From: Rotaria macrura
Taxonomy: Eukaryota > Rotifera > Eurotatoria > Philodinida > Philodinidae
DNA: 64,000 bases
Direction: 5' to 3'
Assembly: GCA_900239685.1 (NCBI GenBank)
Contig: OENT01000249.1
Span: 1 to 64,000, forward strand
The first letter of the stretch is position 1, and each line of letters opens with the position of its first letter. Position numbers and translations under genes: made by a program. Shown here in pieces: positions 40,401-51,003 of this stretch. The notes under the pieces are model-generated. The model had not been told where the DNA came from. It was given only the letters and a program-made list of their open reading frames with translations, and made no database searches.

Positions 40401-41957
40401 ATGATCTCTTATATATTTTGCCCTCTTTATTTTAAGTTAATCAAAAATTTCTCGTTTTGTTTTTAAACTTTATATAAGTGTGTGAGAGAGAACAAATTCA
40501 AATGTGATATTATTGAAGACGCAATGCCCATTCAACAATTATTATACAACAGTATTCTGTTAATAAATATACTAGTAATGTTTATAAAACTTGCAAAAGT
40601 ATTTTTATTTGTCTATTGATAGAAAATGTAAAAGGAAATCTGGAATATACAAACCATAGAAAGAACAGACAAGTTTGAAACGAATCGGTACCTATGATTG
40701 ACATAAAATGAGAAATCGATTAGAGTGATCTTTGTGAAATTCACTGATTATGAATACATCAACCATGAAGTAGTTCGATAGAAGGTTCTAATACATACAG
40801 ACATAGAGATCCATGAATGACGATGATGTTACTCGAATTTTTAAAATGACATTATATTCTTATTATCTTGTGTAGATCATACTTATGTAAAATCACTTCT
40901 AGAGGAAAAAAAACATTAATTTTCTATTACTCAAAATTACAATATATTAATAAACTTTCACTGTAGTAAAGAGACTAAGATCAATTTTCGTCAACGAATT
41001 ATATTTTATAGTGTTGTTGGGTAATTTATTCAAATAACAATAAAAGTATTCTAATTTGGTTGTTTGCTTGAGCTTATGCACTGAGCTATTTACAAATACT
41101 GAAAAGTAATGAACGGATGCATCCACTTTTTTTCACATCTCTATTTTGTAGTTATTTTGCACGAAATGTCCTTCTAAGCGTTTTAGGAAAATTATAACCT
41201 TCGAAGGAATCGTCTATCAAAAGATGAGGTTTTACTCTGTAGGGTCAGATTGAAGTAAAATGTCAGTTATTTACATAAGTGTGGATATCAAATGAGAAAA
41301 TAGATCAATATTTGTGTTATAAGTAAGCTTTTCGAGGTGTGATCCTTTTAATATAGATGTTCCCATCGCTAAAACTGTTCGATTCTATCGAGAAACAATT
41401 ATTCGTAAATTTGTTTTTTATGACATAACACGAGCATTATTTATTTCAGTGGAATGCAGAAGTATGTAACAATATTTTCATTAATTGGTTTCTACGGATT
41501 CGGACTTCCACTGGCTTACATTTTCACTTTCCCAATTCCCATGGATATTTTTGGTTTCTGGATTGGAATGATTATTGCGATGATATTGATTAACTTAATG
41601 CTGTTCATTTATTTGTGGCAACTTGACTTTGATTCTGTTTCAAAAACTGCACTTGAGCATATTCGTCTGGATACGTCAGATGAATCGTCACAACAAAGTA
41701 CTTCACTTGATAATTCGTTACCAGACTTGAGAGCTGATGAAAGTCTGCAGCTATTGCCATTGAAACATAAGGGAGATAATGATATCATGGCAGTGAAAAA
41801 TATAGAGACAGGAACTTTTGATAATCACCAAAATCGAGCATCCAATACTTTTGAGTCAGAGAATTCATGGTTCAAGTTATTACGAACAAAACTAAGTGTA
41901 CTGTCTCTTTTCGTTTCTTTATTTATTGTGAGTGTTATTTTATCTCTCGATAATTAG
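28414..41957 (+). CDS. MATE-family efflux transporter (SLC47-like), 4 exons with very long introns
   Basis: Multidrug and toxin extrusion transporter; family members exchange organic cations for protons across membranes. Exons 28414-28773, 32832-33232, 38017-38409 and 41450-41957 join in phase to 553 residues, close to human MATE1 (570). Junctions fall in continuous homology: ..LIFNA|KHVLNW, ..LSI-M-VECWSFE.., ..VKA-C-GMQKYV... Multiple hydrophobic segments fit the 12-13 helices, and the last ~25 residues form a final hydrophobic helix, as in animal MATEs. The acids matching the MATE1 pair E273/E278 are kept (E256, E261 in VECWSFE). The site matching E389 is Asp (D372 in LLDGL) and the E300 site is Gln (QTIVQQ). 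Introns are 4.06, 4.78 and 3.04 kb, huge beside the 60-base introns of Rab4. The start is the last ATG before the first helix; an earlier one at 28210 is possible. Confidence 0.88.
28774..32831. other. MATE intron 1 (4.06 kb)
   Basis: Starts GTAAGTAA and ends TTTCATTTACAG. It contains one piggyBac-like MITE (30385-30466). Other open frames here are short and have no domain. No RNA gene is recognised. Confidence 0.75.
30385..30466. mobile_element. 82-bp piggyBac-like MITE
   Basis: Flanked by TTAA (30381-30384 and 30467-30470). The ends are CCCTTTCCGGCCG and the complement of CCCTTTACGGCCG. TTAA duplication plus CCC..GGG ends is the piggyBac signature. An internal palindrome TGTTGCTATATGGCAACA occupies the centre left. 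It is non-coding. Confidence 0.72.
33233..38016. other. MATE intron 2 (4.78 kb)
   Basis: Starts GTAAGATA and ends TTGGTATTTTCTAG. No gene, MITE or RNA is recognised. Open frames at 34042-34239, 35026-35265, 35503-35721 and 37394-37600 are short and look like chance. Confidence 0.7.
38410..41449. other. MATE intron 3 (3.04 kb)
   Basis: Starts GTAACTAT and ends TTATTTATTTCAG. No coding or mobile sequence is recognised. Confidence 0.7.
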
Positions 41958-44636
41958 AGGTGATGTGCACGCTTTAATATATGAAACTGCCTTTCTATTG
42001 TAAAAAAAATCCAGTGAATTAAAATTTGTCGACATTTACCTTGAATTATCTCAAGTTAATTTAATTTACTTTGTGCAACTTTGAAATATTTTAGATGATT
42101 AAAAGTACTTACCAATGTATATGTGGATCAGGGCGTACTTACCATTGTCTTAGTATAGATGTGGCTATGCTGATGATTCAACGTAAAAAAATTTGTCAAA
42201 GATAGATGAACAAAAATATCAAACTCGTCTGCATTCCACGTATACACATAAACACCATCTAAATGCAACTAGTTTCATATTCATATCTGCAACAGTCAAC
42301 AAGAGAGGGTCAATTATTCATAGTTTCGAGTAAGGTTGTGTTTCTCTTCTATTATTTTAGTACGATCGGTGATGTTACTGGTTTTAACTAATTTATATAA
42401 AGAGATTTTCCAAAATTTCTCAAAACTGTCATGGTTATCCCATTTCTTCCGGATTTTTATGAAACTATTCATGTCTGAACTTATTGACTCGCTTGTTTTT
42501 AAACATAGTTCTCAATTAGAAAAATTGAAATAACTATCATTCAGTTCAGGCTGAAGATAATATGTACTTTTTTTGTATTGGTCTCAATCGTAGTTAACTT
42601 CTGTTCGAGCACACTTTTCATAGTCCGATATCTATAATAAGAAAGTCAAGATTTCCTATTGGGGTAGTAATTAATTTTTTAATCAATTATTTTCACATTC
42701 TATGTACTAAAATGGTCGCAAATACTGCGCTAAAGCAAATTTCTTCCGATCAACAATTGTCCATAGGTATTAGCTTTAATTTGAAACAATGGAGAGTTAT
42801 GTAACTTTTGAGAAGGCGAAGTTACGTATAATGATTCTTTTGTGAAAGCCATATATGAATGATAATTATGCCGAAAGGTTGCTCTGACTTAACATATCGG
42901 ACTAAAGTTTTTGTTCCAGATACTTCTCATCAAAATCAATCATTTCTGAAAGTTTCAACCCAAATCGACTATTCTAAGCAGTAAAAATCGAGTCAGATGG
43001 CAGAGCGAGCGGGAGCCCTAAATCATATTTCAGTTGATTCATACAATTTCAGGGATAGGTAAATGACAATATCGCAACACATTTCCAGCGAGCTCTCTAG
43101 TTGTCTTCTCGGAGTTTGGATCATGAACATCTGATCGAGAGAAAATTTTACGCAATTATCAGTACCGGTGAAATTTCCTAGCAACTAATGAAAACAAAAC
43201 ATTGTTTTTTCAAATTTAGCCAAAAACCTGACACAGCAGTCGATGTTTTCTATCTTTGTTGCAAAATTATGGTCAGCTCAAAATTACTTCGAGAATGTCT
43301 TCATTTGTTCTCGGGACATTATGCTTTTATGAATAGTTGAAGAATAACATCAGTACTCAATTCAGAAGAAGAGAAAGTAGTCATTAGAATAATAAAAGAT
43401 TTCTTTGTAGAGCAGTGTCTATGAACAAGTATGAGCTTAAATATGTTTTGCTACTAATTTTATACCGTGCGTTACCGATTCCAACCAATTTTTAAAAATA
43501 TAATTTGTACGCATGTTACAATCGGTATATTTATCGCAAGTGTCATATATGTTGTGAGGATCGTGTAGCAAATGTAATAATGATGCATACTCGAAATTCA
43601 TATAATGTGTTTAAAAACAAAGAGAGTTATTAATTTGCTGCTCTAGTTTTATCATTTTGTTCGCTACTTTCCTAGAGGTTAATATTTTTGTCTTTCATTG
43701 CTGAAATAATATGTACTGTGTATTGGATGGTCATGTCGCCTTCGATTGAATAATTATAATCAATGTAAGTCCATGGAATGATTTAAGAGTCTGATTTTAT
43801 GCATTCCTTTGATTACTATGAAGCGTCAAAAATTTGTGACGGGCTCAGGAAACTAATATGATTCAATATAGATCATTTCCTCAGCAAGAGACATAGAATT
43901 CTAATTCTTTGGATTTTATAATTGAAAAGTAGTCTTTGTTGAAAATATGATGCTCAGCGAATCTTTTACGCATTAACTTAACTTTCGGTAACATCATCGA
44001 CTGTGAATTAAGCTTTACTGAATGATTTTTCGAGTTTTTCTAGTGTTTATGATGGAAATAATGTATGTTTTTACGGCAAAATTCATTGCTCTTGTTCAAT
44101 GAAATATAAATTTCAACGAAGAATCAACCTTTGACTTTGTAGCTATCGTTTGAATTGAATGAAATTCAGGCAATGTATCCCAAAGACGTTAGAAAGTCTT
44201 TTTTAAAGTTGAATCAATATCTTGCTGATACATTGCAATATGATTCATTTCAAGTTTCGGCATAAAAAGTATGGTATGCCTTTTAAAAAACTAATGATTT
44301 GAAATTAATGGATGTTTAAAAACGTTGAACAGAGGAAAAGAAAATAATCAACACGAAGTTTACAAGTATGTCACAACATTTTTCAGTCTGCATCAGTAGG
44401 TATATATGTTAGAAGAAGAAGAATCCGTACTGATTATAGGCTCACATGCTGATAGACTAACATTCATAAAAATTAAATAAAGGAAATAAGTCAAATTCTT
44501 TCTGAAATAAGTTATTGACTTTTTTTTACATAACGTGATGAAATATCTAATACTTACATGCACAGTCCACATTGCTATTTTCACGGAGACGTAAAAATTA
44601 TCTATCATTTTTGTTATCGTTTGTAGAAAAAGTAAT
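41958..44636. other. Intergenic between MATE and the aminomutase
   Basis: No gene is recognised in 2.7 kb. Short open frames at 42336-42533 and 44393-44653 have no domain. The end of the stretch carries a pyrimidine-rich tract and TTTGTAG (44620-44626), an acceptor-like site 10 bases before the next start codon. Confidence 0.4.
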
Positions 44637-45992
44637 ATGTCGACCCGTATCATTTATTCTCGCTTGCATCCTAATCAATTTTGGACAAATTTATTCGTAT
44701 ATAAGAATGTTACTGAAGCCGATTTTCACAGTCACAATTGGCAGATGCGACATACACTCAACCGTAAAACGATTGTTGATTTCTTAAAAAACTTTCCTCA
44801 ACTTTACGCTGACTTTGAGCAATCTCAGTCGATATCAACAATGTCTGTGAAAATTACTCCATACATCGCATCTCTCATTGATTGGAGTAATCCTTACACT
44901 TGCCCCATAAGAAAACAATTTTTACCCGTACAGAGTACAACTGAACTGGATCATCCGATGTTAAAATTAGATTCATTGAATGAACAAAATGATTCTCCCA
45001 TTCCTGGTCTTGTTCATCGGTATCCAGACAAGGTGCTTTTTTTGACAACTTCAATATGTCCTGTTTATTGTCGATTTTGTACACGAAGCTACTCCATCGG
45101 TTTGGAGACAGAGGCGATCAAAGACAAGGCGAAATTAATTCCAAGTAAATCACGTTTCAAAAAGATCTATGAATATATTGAACAGCATGATGAAATTGAA
45201 GATGTCTTCATAAGTGGTGGGGATACATATCTTCTTCCAGGAAATGTTCTTTTCGATTTGGGTAAGCGATTACTCGCCATTGTACATGTAAGACGTATCA
45301 GATGTGCAACAAAAAGCTTATCCGTTATGCCAATGAAGATTCTTACCGATAACGACTGATTTCAAGCTATAGTTTCGTTGACTAATTTAGCACGATCTCA
45401 ATCCAAAACATTCGCTATTCATACTCATATTAATCATCCAAAGGAAATCACGTATGTGACAAGAGCCGCGGCGGATAATTTATACAAAGCTAATGTACAT
45501 GTTCGCAATCAGTCTGTACTAATTCGCGGTGTCAATGATGATGTTGAAACGATGCATGAACTAATCAAATATCTGTCATACATAAATATTCAACCCTATT
45601 ATGCCTACTTACATGATACGGTGTCTGGAGCCGAAGAATTTCGTACAACACTCGCTGCAGGTATTGATCTCGAAAAGGAACTTCGCTGTTCGACGGCTGG
45701 TTTTAACATGCCTCAATTCATCGTCGACCTACCGAATGGTGGAAGGAAAAGACTAGTTTCATCGTTTGAAGCATATGATCGTGATACTGGCATTAGCATA
45801 TTTCAATCGTCCCAGGTCGCTGAGAAAAATTTTGATGGTCATAAATTAAAAGCAAACTTATACTTCTACTTTGATCCGCTTCGAAGTATTTCAAGTAAAA
45901 ATAAACATAATAGTGCAAATGAATTCATCAAACAGCTTCAAGAACAGATCTCTACTATTTCGAACTGTACTAAAGTTGCAGCTGTCAATTAA
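44637..45992 (+). pseudogene. kamA-like: Lysine 2,3-aminomutase-like radical SAM gene, bacterial type, with an in-frame TGA
   Basis: Radical S-adenosylmethionine, PLP-dependent enzyme of the KamA family, which moves the lysine amino group from carbon 2 to carbon 3. One intronless frame of 452 codons. The iron-sulphur motif CPVYCRFC has C141, C145 and C148 in CxxxCxxC spacing; SGGD follows, then HVRRIR, VMPMKILT, HINHPKEIT, NQSVLIRGVND, the family core. The PLP-lysine region reads GGRKR, keeping a Lys where homologs have GGGGK. The N-terminal WQMRHTLN fits KamA. A TGA at 45357-45359 (codon 241) interrupts the frame, which continues at once with strong similarity; relatives commonly have Trp there, so TGG to TGA is likely. 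Removing it by splicing would delete conserved residues. Bacterial affinity and lack of introns suggest horizontal acquisition. It may be a recent pseudogene, an allele, or an assembly error. Confidence 0.85.
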
Positions 45993-46656
45993 GTATCAAT
46001 TATGAATCACAAAAAATTTATTCGAAGACATACTTAAAATATCTTGCTTATGATTCGATTGGAGTAGACATTACTTCTAAAGATTTAGCAACTCTTTCAA
46101 ATAATTCGTCAAGTCTTTTTCCTTAGAAAATTTGAATTTTAAGAAGACGTTTACGCAAACAAACCAAAAATAAAGAAAGGCGTTCACCACGGAGGGTTGT
46201 GACAGAACCCGAATATGCCCACTTTATATAATTTCATTTGGTAAGTTAATGAACTTTACTAATTCGTTAGGAAAAAGAATTCGAATTCATGTAGTACAGT
46301 AACACTGCTCCACTATTGTATTTTCAATGAGCTAGCTTCTTTTTCCTAGCGGTCATGATAAAAATCGTGTAATCGTGGTTCATTACTGACGTCTTAACCA
46401 ACATATCTGATATTATTCGTGTTTTCTGAAAGACACATTGACACTAATTTAAAAGTAAGGAAACCATTATCTGACATTTTTCTTCATGGATTTGGTTTGC
46501 AATTTCTCTTTCGATGCTGCCTGGAAAATATAATGAGCAACAAAACGAGTTATGATTTGTAGATTCGTACTTTCATCAAAATAGCATGATGATAAATGAT
46601 GTCATTATTTTTTTCTTGGTGGCATTTCGTTCCAAAATAACTTTTATTTGGCCAAT
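45993..46656. other. Intergenic between convergent genes
   Basis: No gene is recognised. An AATAAA-like signal (AAAAATAAAG, about 46166) may serve the aminomutase transcript. The minus-strand gene that follows ends at 46657, so the two are convergent. Confidence 0.4.
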
Positions 46657-47974
46657 CTAATCGGTTTTTGAGCGAGAAGAGAAGTCTTTAGGAAGGTTAT
46701 ATGAAAATTCATTGCCTGATGATTGATTTTTTCTCCTTTCTCCAAATCCAACTCGTGTTTTATTATTGAGAGGATCATGATTTGGCCGATTAGAAGGTGA
46801 AGGAGTGCTTGATGAGGCAGCATTAGTAAACTGCATTGAAATCTGCTATATGCATGTGACTGATATTAGTTAGGCGTGTATGTGTGAAATTCGATTGACC
46901 TGTGACCATATAATACAATGTTGAATCATAGGAGTTGATTTCTACAGTAGCATTTATTGACAATGTAAAATACAGAATTTTACTTGTTATGATCTACCGT
47001 CAAGTTTTTATGACGAAATAATATCAAGAGAAACATAGAAGCTCTGCTCCCTCCAAGACTACTAATAACCGTTGGGTAATCTTTTCGTCAACTAAACTAT
47101 TGTTCTATCACTTCAGTGTTTACATTCACAAGATCTGAAATTCCAATTACCATAAGAAAAAACATAATAACTTGAAAAAACTAAAAGTAGCTTACACGAA
47201 TTATTGTCGGGGTTCATCGTAGTTTGACATCAAGATCTAAAGTGATTACGGAAGTGTATTCTGTTTGTTTACCCTGAATTTTACTTGAGCAAGGTTTTGT
47301 GCACAGATTGTTGCAGTCAAATCTTTATCAATATAACAGTGCGGATAGTCGATCAAATTGGAGCCGTCTTCATGAACAGTTGTCTTCAGTATTACTCTCG
47401 ATATTTAACTAAAACAGATCATATTTAAAGTGTGCATGTGGTTAGATATTCAATGATCATACTTTTCGTGATGATTTTTAATTTCTGAAAATTTTACCAA
47501 ACGTAGCGATAATGGCACAATTAGTTTCAGATACCATCATTTCCAAGCTTCGAACAGATCGATACACCTTAGAAATTGCTCTTGCTTTGCCAGTATAGCA
47601 ACTGGTGACTCTAAAAGTTCTGCTTTTAATTTGTTTGCTTTCTTCAATCGACATAAACGGAACCACCTCGTAGGTTTACTTCGAGCTGTTTCATTAATGC
47701 ACTTCATCAGTTTTGCTTTGTTTTTGAGATGAAGTTTACAATACTTACAATTACGAAATGCAGCACGACAGCATCCAACAAACATTTTATAAAACAAATT
47801 CGTTTTCATTTGGATTTCTTTCACTCTAAAAACATGCTGTCGACATTTTTGATAACCATCAATCACTGAAGCTTCCAATTGTTTGTTTTCCATACATAAT
47901 TCAAGTATTTCTTTCTTATTGGACCAGAAAACATAGAGAAGGTCAACAAACTGGGATACATACTCGATACTCAC
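46657..47974 (-). CDS. Unknown minus-strand gene, at least two or three probable exons
   Basis: I do not recognise the product. The terminal exon 46842-46657 follows an acceptor CATATAGCAG and encodes a Ser/Asn/Pro-rich tail ending SRSKTD before TAG. A probable exon at about 47396-47273 encodes RVILKTTVHEDGSNLIDYPH and more, and ends in donor AGG|GTAAAC; its exit phase 0 matches the terminal exon's entry phase, giving a 430-base intron. Upstream, 47974-47568 is open with no ATG at its start and encodes a Cys/Lys-rich stretch (CCRAAFRNCKYCKLHL). A donor AG|GTGTAT near 47567 could join it in phase to 47396, but the acceptor there is weak. The 5' end is not found. The middle exon has the look of a small beta-grasp or signalling domain, which I cannot confirm. 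Confidence 0.4.
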
Positions 47975-48519
47975 TCATCGAAATGCTCTGAAGACTTCGA
48001 AAACTGAGGATGTGAAGTGCTTAAAAACAGATATAACTGAACATTAATGTAAATATGAATCGTACAGTGTAACATCTGTCATTCCATAATATATGCTTGA
48101 TGCTGTTCATGTATAGAGCTGTAAGACAAACATTGCCAAACACGAAGAAAAAAGTGACTTTCGTACGACTCAAATCCACAAATTTCTATCACGACAGATG
48201 TCCTAAGCCAGCTTGACTAGAAGATCTATTATTATATTCGTTTCCAGTCTGAGTGTAACATCACTGATGCTAAAAGAATTAGTATTATTAATTAAATCTG
48301 CAGTGTGTTGCTAGAGTAAAGCACGTTCATAGGTATGCATATCTACGACAAATATGAATCAACTCATCATTGTACAAACGTTTTATATTCATTGTTTTAA
48401 TGCCCACATCAACAACAACGGGGAAAATTTTATTTAGACATTCTCGAGTCATTTGCAGTTATTCGAATGAGATTTATCCTTCTTGTCTCCCATCCCCACC
48501 TTAAGATGAAGGGATATTA
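47975..48519. other. Intergenic before the mariner copies
   Basis: No gene is recognised. The 5' exon of the unknown minus-strand gene may lie here. Confidence 0.4.
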
Positions 48520-48985
48520 CGAGGGCCGTTCAAAAAGTGTCGGGACTAATTTTATTAAAAATCAACAAAACACATTACAAGGATTAATGTATGTGCTTTT
48601 TCTCGAAGTATCGTCCCTCTGCCGAAATACACTTTTGCCAACGCTCTGGAAGTTTAAGTATAGCTGCTGTAAAGTCATATTTAGACATACTGTTCAGACA
48701 CTGATATACTGATGATCCTAATGAACTTCAATCATGGTAGTGTCTTCCTTTGAGATGATCTTTTAAAACAGGAAACAGAAAATAATCGCTGGGAGCCAGA
48801 TCTGGAGAATAAGGTGGATGATGAAGCAATTCGTATTTTAAATCGTGGATAGTAGAAGAAACAAGATGTGATGTGTGTGCTGGTGCATTATCATGATGAA
48901 GAATTACACCAGCTGAAATTAAACCTCGCCGTTGTTTTTTAATTTCTGGATGAAGTTCATTTCTCAAAATATTTGCATAATATGT
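48520..48985. mobile_element. Truncated mariner copy ending at a single N
   Basis: Starts with the same terminal repeat (CGAGGGCCGTTCAAAAAGTG, preceded by TA) and is almost identical to 49171-49636 of the complete neighbour, in the same orientation. It stops matching exactly at the single N at 48986. The sequence after the N (48987-49168) is unrelated and includes GCATCCAAAC..GTTTGGATGC. The truncation point coinciding with an N suggests an assembly join rather than a biological end. Confidence 0.8.
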
Positions 48986-49170
48986 NGCATCCAAACGAAT
49001 GTAATAAATAGTTTCAAACGTGTTTGGATGCAATTTTATGCGAAAAGGCATCGGCACGCAGAGAATCAAAAACTATCTAAACCAATCATAGAAATTATAT
49101 CATCTTTATTTTAGTCGAATTCCGTAAGAATAGCAAGAAATAATTAGTTTAAATGTTTAGCTACTACATA

Positions 49171-50489
49171 CGAGGGCCGTTCAAAAAGTGTCGGGACGAA
49201 TTTTATTAAAAATCAACAAAACACATTACAAGGATTAATGTATGTGCTCTTTCTCGAAGTATCGTCCCTCTGCCGAAATACACTTTTGCCAACGTTCTGG
49301 AAGTTTAAGTATAGCTGCTGTAAAGTCATATTTAGACATACTGTTCAGACACTGATATACTGATGATCCTAATGAACTTCAATCATGGTAGTGTCTTCCT
49401 TTGAGATGATCTTTTAAAACAGGAAACAGAAAATAATCGCTGGGAGCCAGATCTGGAGAATAAGGTGGATGATGAAGCAATTCGTATTTTAAATCGTGGA
49501 TAGTAGAAGAAACAAGATGTGATGTGTGTGCTGGTGCATTATCATGATGAAGAATTACACCAGCTGAAATTAAACCTCGCCGTTGTTTTTTAATTTCTGG
49601 ATGAAGTTCATTTCTCAAAATATTTGCATAATATGTCTTCGTTATTGTTACACCTGCCGGTACAGGCTCTTTAAGAATTATTCCTTTGTGATCCCAGAAA
49701 AACGAATATAAAACTTTGCCAGCCGACTTTTCTTGTTTAAGTTTTGTTGGGGGTGGTGAATCAGCTCGTTTCCATTGTTTTGATGATTGTTTTGATTCAG
49801 GATCATAATAATACAGCCACGATTCATCACCAGTTATAATTCGAAAAAGAAAGTCGTTTCCTTCCGTTGAATAGCGAGCCAAAAGTTCTTGACATGCTTG
49901 AACACGTTCGTGTCTTTGATCAGGTGTTAGTAAATGTGGTACCCATCTTGCAGAAACTTTAGTCATATGTAATTGATCATGAATGATACCATCTACTGTG
50001 CCGGTTGAAATGCCTACGGCATCTGCTATTTAATGAATTGTAATTCGCCGATCTTCGATGATTAGACTTTCAATAGCTTTAACAGTTTGATCGTCCGTTG
50101 CAGTAATTGGTCGACCACATTTAGGATCATCTTCAATACTTAATCGCCCATCTTTAAAACGATGAGACCATTCAAAAACTCTTGTACGTGATGGAGCATG
50201 GTCACCATAAACTACCACCATACGTTCATAAATATTGGATGGAGAATGTCCTTCCAAAACAAGAAACTTTATTACTGAACGATGCTCAAGCTTTTGAATT
50301 TCCATCAGTGTATAAAGAGTGATCTGATAAAAATCTTTTTTTTTGCACATAGATATTTCGTTGGTTAATGATTATGATATCTATAGATGGGGCACTGTTC
50401 CAACTACACATAGACTAAAAGCTAAGAACAATAACGCTTCTTGTTGTTTTTTAATAAAATTAGTCCCGATACTTTTTGAACGCGCTACG
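49171..50489 (-). mobile_element. Complete mariner element, 1,319 bp
   Basis: The terminal repeats CGAGGGCCGTTCAAAAAGTG (left) and the complement of CGTAGCGCGTTCAAAAAGTA (right) are flanked by TA at 49169-49170 and 50490-50491. Length and layout are those of a typical mariner. It carries one transposase gene on the minus strand, disabled by two stops. Confidence 0.93.
49235..50350 (-). pseudogene. Mariner transposase (DD34D) with two nonsense codons
   Basis: Cut-and-paste transposase that binds the terminal repeats and integrates at TA. Read from 50350 down, the frame shows the N-terminal helix-turn-helix (RSVIKFLVLEGHSPSNIYER), W..RFKDGRLSIEDDPKCGRP, then after a stop KVSARWVPHLLT. The catalytic acids are TGDESW, HHDNAPAH and SPDLAPSDYF; exactly 34 residues separate the last two Asp, so DD34D is intact. 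A TAA at 50032-50030 splits off the DNA-binding part, and a TGA at 49381-49379 precedes the C-terminal LPERWQKCISAEGRYF end, which closes at TAA 49237-49235. No frameshift is seen, so decay is recent. Confidence 0.92.
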
Positions 50490-51003
50490 TACATTAATAA
50501 ACGCTACTAATAAAGTGCCCATACTTTTTATTCAGTATCGTTTTCAATAGCATTCTAAAAAACATTACTCTTTTCGTGAAAAATACGAAAAGATCCTTTT
50601 TCAAATCTTAACCATCATCATCTAGTCCAATGATTGAGAAGAAATCGATTGGTCTTCTTTCGACAGATCACAAAGATTCTGTTTATTTTAATTAACTGCT
50701 TGAAAACAATAAAAAAAAACGATTTAAAAAAATATCTGAATCAATTAAGGCGCCAGCGTTTATCAAATACAAACAAGATAGCTTTCACTACCTATTATCC
50801 TAGATTGTTTTTTTCCGTGTGATTCATTTTAGTTACTTTGAATATTTGCTAAATGACTACTACAAAACAATGTTTGACTTCCACATCAGTAATTTGAACA
50901 CATTTGGTTTTACGAAACCTTTTTTTCTTGATTTGAGCAAGCAGATTCGACGAGGATTTTACAGATACAAGAGAGTACGTTTTCAAGTTATTCAAGATGA
51001 ACT
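50490..51003. other. Intergenic between mariner and FEM1
   Basis: No gene is recognised. Short plus-strand open frames here (50634-50822, 50819-51016) are A/T-rich with no domain. Confidence 0.4.

Noticed and set aside
45261-45372. An intron (GTAAGC...CTATAG) that would splice out the TGA of the aminomutase
   Set aside because: It would delete the conserved HVRRIR..VMPMKILT segment of KamA; a nonsense change fits better.
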